From contig OY756970.1 in the NCBI GenBank assembly GCA_963580455.1, forward strand, positions 7,936,001 to 8,000,000: 64,000 nucleotides of DNA. Direction: 5' to 3'. The DNA is from Euonymus europaeus (Eukaryota; Streptophyta; Magnoliopsida; Celastrales; Celastraceae). Made by a program: the position numbers and the translations under genes. Below the pieces are notes generated by a model that worked only from the letters and a program-made list of their open reading frames with translations, searched no databases and was not told where the DNA came from. Of this stretch, positions 62,092 to 64,000 are shown in pieces (within the stretch, counting starts at the first letter, position 1; each line of letters starts with the position of its first letter).

Positions 62092-64000
62092 TGGACAAAA
62101 CCGTTTAAAGCTCCTCCATAGAGTGAGTTGAGCAACTTCGGACTATCAAAGTTGCTCGATGTACACTTTTTATTGTTCTTCTATGTCAAATTTTACGAGT
62201 ATATGCTTCCTAGATTATTTCGATGGCACAATCCCAACTTTCTATGAAAAATGGACAAAACCGTTAAAAGCTCCTCCATAGAGTTAGTTGAGCAACTACG
62301 GACTATCAAAGTTGCTCGGTGTACAGTTTTTATTGTTCTTCTATGTCAAAATTTACGAGTAGAAGCTTCCTAGATTATTTCGATGGCACAATCCCAACTT
62401 TCTATGAAAAATGGGCCAAATCGTTTAAAGCTCCTCCATAGAGTGACTTGAGCAACTTCGGACTATCAAAGTTGCTCGTTGTACACTTTTTATTGTTCTT
62501 CTATATCAAATTTTACGAGTATAAGCTTTCTAGATTATTTCGATGCCAAAACCCCAACTTTCTATGACAAATGGAGAAAACCGTTAAAAGATCCTCCATA
62601 GAGATAGTTGAGGAACTTCGAATCATCAAAGTTACTCGGTGTACACTTTTTATTGTTCTTCTATGTCAAATTTTACGAGTATAAGCTTCCTTGATTATTT
62701 CGATGCGAAAACACCAACTTTATAAGACAAATGGACAAAAACGTTAAAAGATCCTCCATAGAGATAGTTGAGGAACTTCGAATCATCAAAGTTGCTCGGT
62801 GTACACTTTTTATTGTTCTTCTATGTCAAACTTTACGAGTATAAGCTTCCTAGATTATTTCGATGCCAAAACCCCAACATTCGATGACAAATGGACAAAA
62901 CCGTTTAAAGCTCCTCAATAGAGTGAGTTGAGCAACTTCGGACTATCAAAATTGCTCGGTGTACACTTTTTATCGTTCTTCTATGTCAAATTTTACGAGT
63001 ATAAGCTTCCTAGATTGTTTCGATGCCAAAACCCCAACCTTCTATGACAAATGGACAAAACCGTTTAAAGCTCCTCGCTAGAGTGAGTTGAGCAACTTCG
63101 GACTATCAAAGTTGATCGGTGTACACTTTTTATCGTTCTTCTATGTCAAATTTTACGAGTATAAGCCTCATAGATTGTTTCGATGCCAAAACCCCAACTT
63201 TCTATGCAAATGGACAAAACCGTTTAAAGCTCCTCCGTAGAGTGAGTTGAGCAACTACGGACTATCAAAGTTGCTCGGTGTACAGTTTTTATTGTTCTTC
63301 TATGTCAAATTTTACGAGTACAAGCTTCCTAGATTATTTCGATGGCACAATCCCAACTCTCTATGAAAAATGGACAAAATCGTCTAAAGCTCCTCCATAG
63401 AGTTACTTGAGCAACTTCGGACTATCAAAGTTGCTCGTTGTACACTTTTTATTGTTCTTCTATACCAAATTTTACGAGTATAAGCTTCCTTGATTAGTTC
63501 GATGCTAAAACCCCAACTTTCTATGACAAATGGACAAAACCGTTAAAAGATCCTCCATAGAGATAGTTGAGGAACTTCAAATCATCAAAGTTGCTCGGTG
63601 TACACTTTTTATTGTTCTTCTATGTCAAATTTTACGAGTATAAGCTTCCTAGATTATTTTGATGCGAAAACACCAACTTTATAAGACAAAATGGACAAAA
63701 ACGTTAAAAGATCCTCCATAGAGATAGTTGAGGAACTTCGAATCATCAAAGTTGCTCGGTGTACACTTTTTATTGTTCTTCTATGTCAAATTTTACGAGT
63801 ATAAGCTTCCTAGATTATTTCGATGCCAAAACCCCAACATTCGATGACAAATGGACAAAACCGTTTAAAGCTCCTCTATAGAGTGAGTTGAGCAACTTCG
63901 GACTATCAAAATTGCTCGGTGTACACTTTTTATCGTTCTTCTATGAAAAATTTTACGAGTATAAGCTTCCTAGATTGTTTCGATGCCAAAACCCCAACTT
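62092..64000. repeat. Region VI: 13-mer HOR, unit 4 (cut by the window edge)
   Basis: Same order, cut inside M12. Private changes are 'ctcctcaatag' near 62914 (breaking the CTCTATAGAG palindrome), 'gttgatcgg' near 63112, 'caactctctatg' near 63355, and 'ccttgattagttcgatgct' near 63488. The array certainly continues to the right. Confidence 0.92.

Larger units (their letters stand above)
1..64000. repeat. Continuous satellite array, about 160-bp monomer
   Basis: Every stretch consists of head-to-tail copies of one monomer, conveniently phased at 'tggacaaaac' (for example 1, 161, 321, 481, 641, 801, 961). The period is 160 bp with occasional 159, 161, 146 or 103 bp members. All copies read the same way; I found no inverted block, transposon, microsatellite or unique spacer, and the array runs past both window edges. 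About 400 monomers fit. Monomers differ mainly by substitutions, and these are inherited in multi-monomer blocks (HORs). The size is close to one nucleosome repeat, typical of plant and animal centromeric satellites. Function as centromeric chromatin is inferred from architecture only; a pericentromeric or subtelomeric heterochromatic block is the alternative. Confidence 0.97.

Noticed and set aside
1..64000. CRISPR array
   Set aside because: The repeats are contiguous 160-bp units without unique spacers, and no cas-like gene exists.
1..64000. Transposable element or retrotransposon insertion
   Set aside because: I followed the 160-bp phase across the window and every offset is explained by small indels, 57- or 14-bp deletions; no foreign sequence remains.
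1..64000. Inverted segments or strand switches
   Set aside because: 'tggacaaaa' and the TGTACA context keep one orientation throughout. Only monomer-internal palindromes are present.
1..64000. rRNA, 5S or tRNA gene cluster
   Set aside because: The tandem period is too short for rDNA, and neither 5S internal control boxes nor tRNA A/B boxes are recognisable in the monomer.
1..64000. A naming of the species or chromosome
   Set aside because: I do not recognise the consensus securely. The CentDc resemblance is architectural only.

Overview
The whole 64 kb window is one uninterrupted block of satellite DNA. A monomer of about 160 bp repeats head to tail in a single orientation from the first base to the last, roughly 400 copies. 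I see no protein-coding gene, tRNA, rRNA, transposon or unique spacer. The many short open frames (60-98 codons) are by-products of the repeat: 160 is not a multiple of 3, so every frame shifts at each monomer and closes within about 1.5 monomers. A nucleosome-sized monomer, layered higher-order repeats (HORs), absence of other sequence and array length over 64 kb point to a eukaryotic, probably plant, centromeric or pericentromeric satellite. I cannot name the species. A faint 40-bp periodicity inside the monomer recalls the reported design of the carrot satellite CentDc (about 160 bp made of four 39-40 bp subunits), but I cannot confirm sequence identity.

Two monomer classes alternate. Type a carries 'gtgagttgagcaacttcgg'. 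Type b carries 'gatagttgaggaacttcg' and often 'gcgaaaacaccaactttat'. Nearly all share a TGTACA core and most an AAGCTT site. Type a carries a 9-bp inverted repeat (GAGCAACTT, 10-bp loop, AAGTTGCTC).

Layout, left to right. (I) 1-2788: weakly ordered monomers with a partial 961-bp duplication. (II) 2789-6324: a 12-mer HOR of 1920 bp, about 1.8 copies. (III) about 6590-18769: a roughly 1861-bp 12-mer HOR marked by a 103-bp truncated monomer (7 copies), with length variants of 901, 1061 and 2183 bp. (IV) 18770-31920: a mosaic leading into a 21-mer HOR of 3358 bp with nearly identical copies at 23561-26918 and 26919-30276 and a partial third. (V) 31921-55851: a 13-mer HOR (2078-2080 bp) interrupted by 12-, 10-, 9- and 7-mer derivatives and containing a 5.6-kb segmental duplication with offset 6716 bp. 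(VI) 55852-64000: almost pure 2080-bp 13-mer, nearly four copies, running off the right edge.

The 13-mer resolves into two related 6-monomer halves plus one extra monomer. Multiples of 6 monomers (961, 1920, about 1861 bp) recur in I-III, so a six-monomer ancestral unit (about 960 bp) probably underlies the array. Homogeneity rises from left to right, as expected if the window passes from an older flank towards a recently amplified core. All comparisons were made by eye; duplication limits are accurate to a few bases where a flanking mismatch is quoted and approximate elsewhere.
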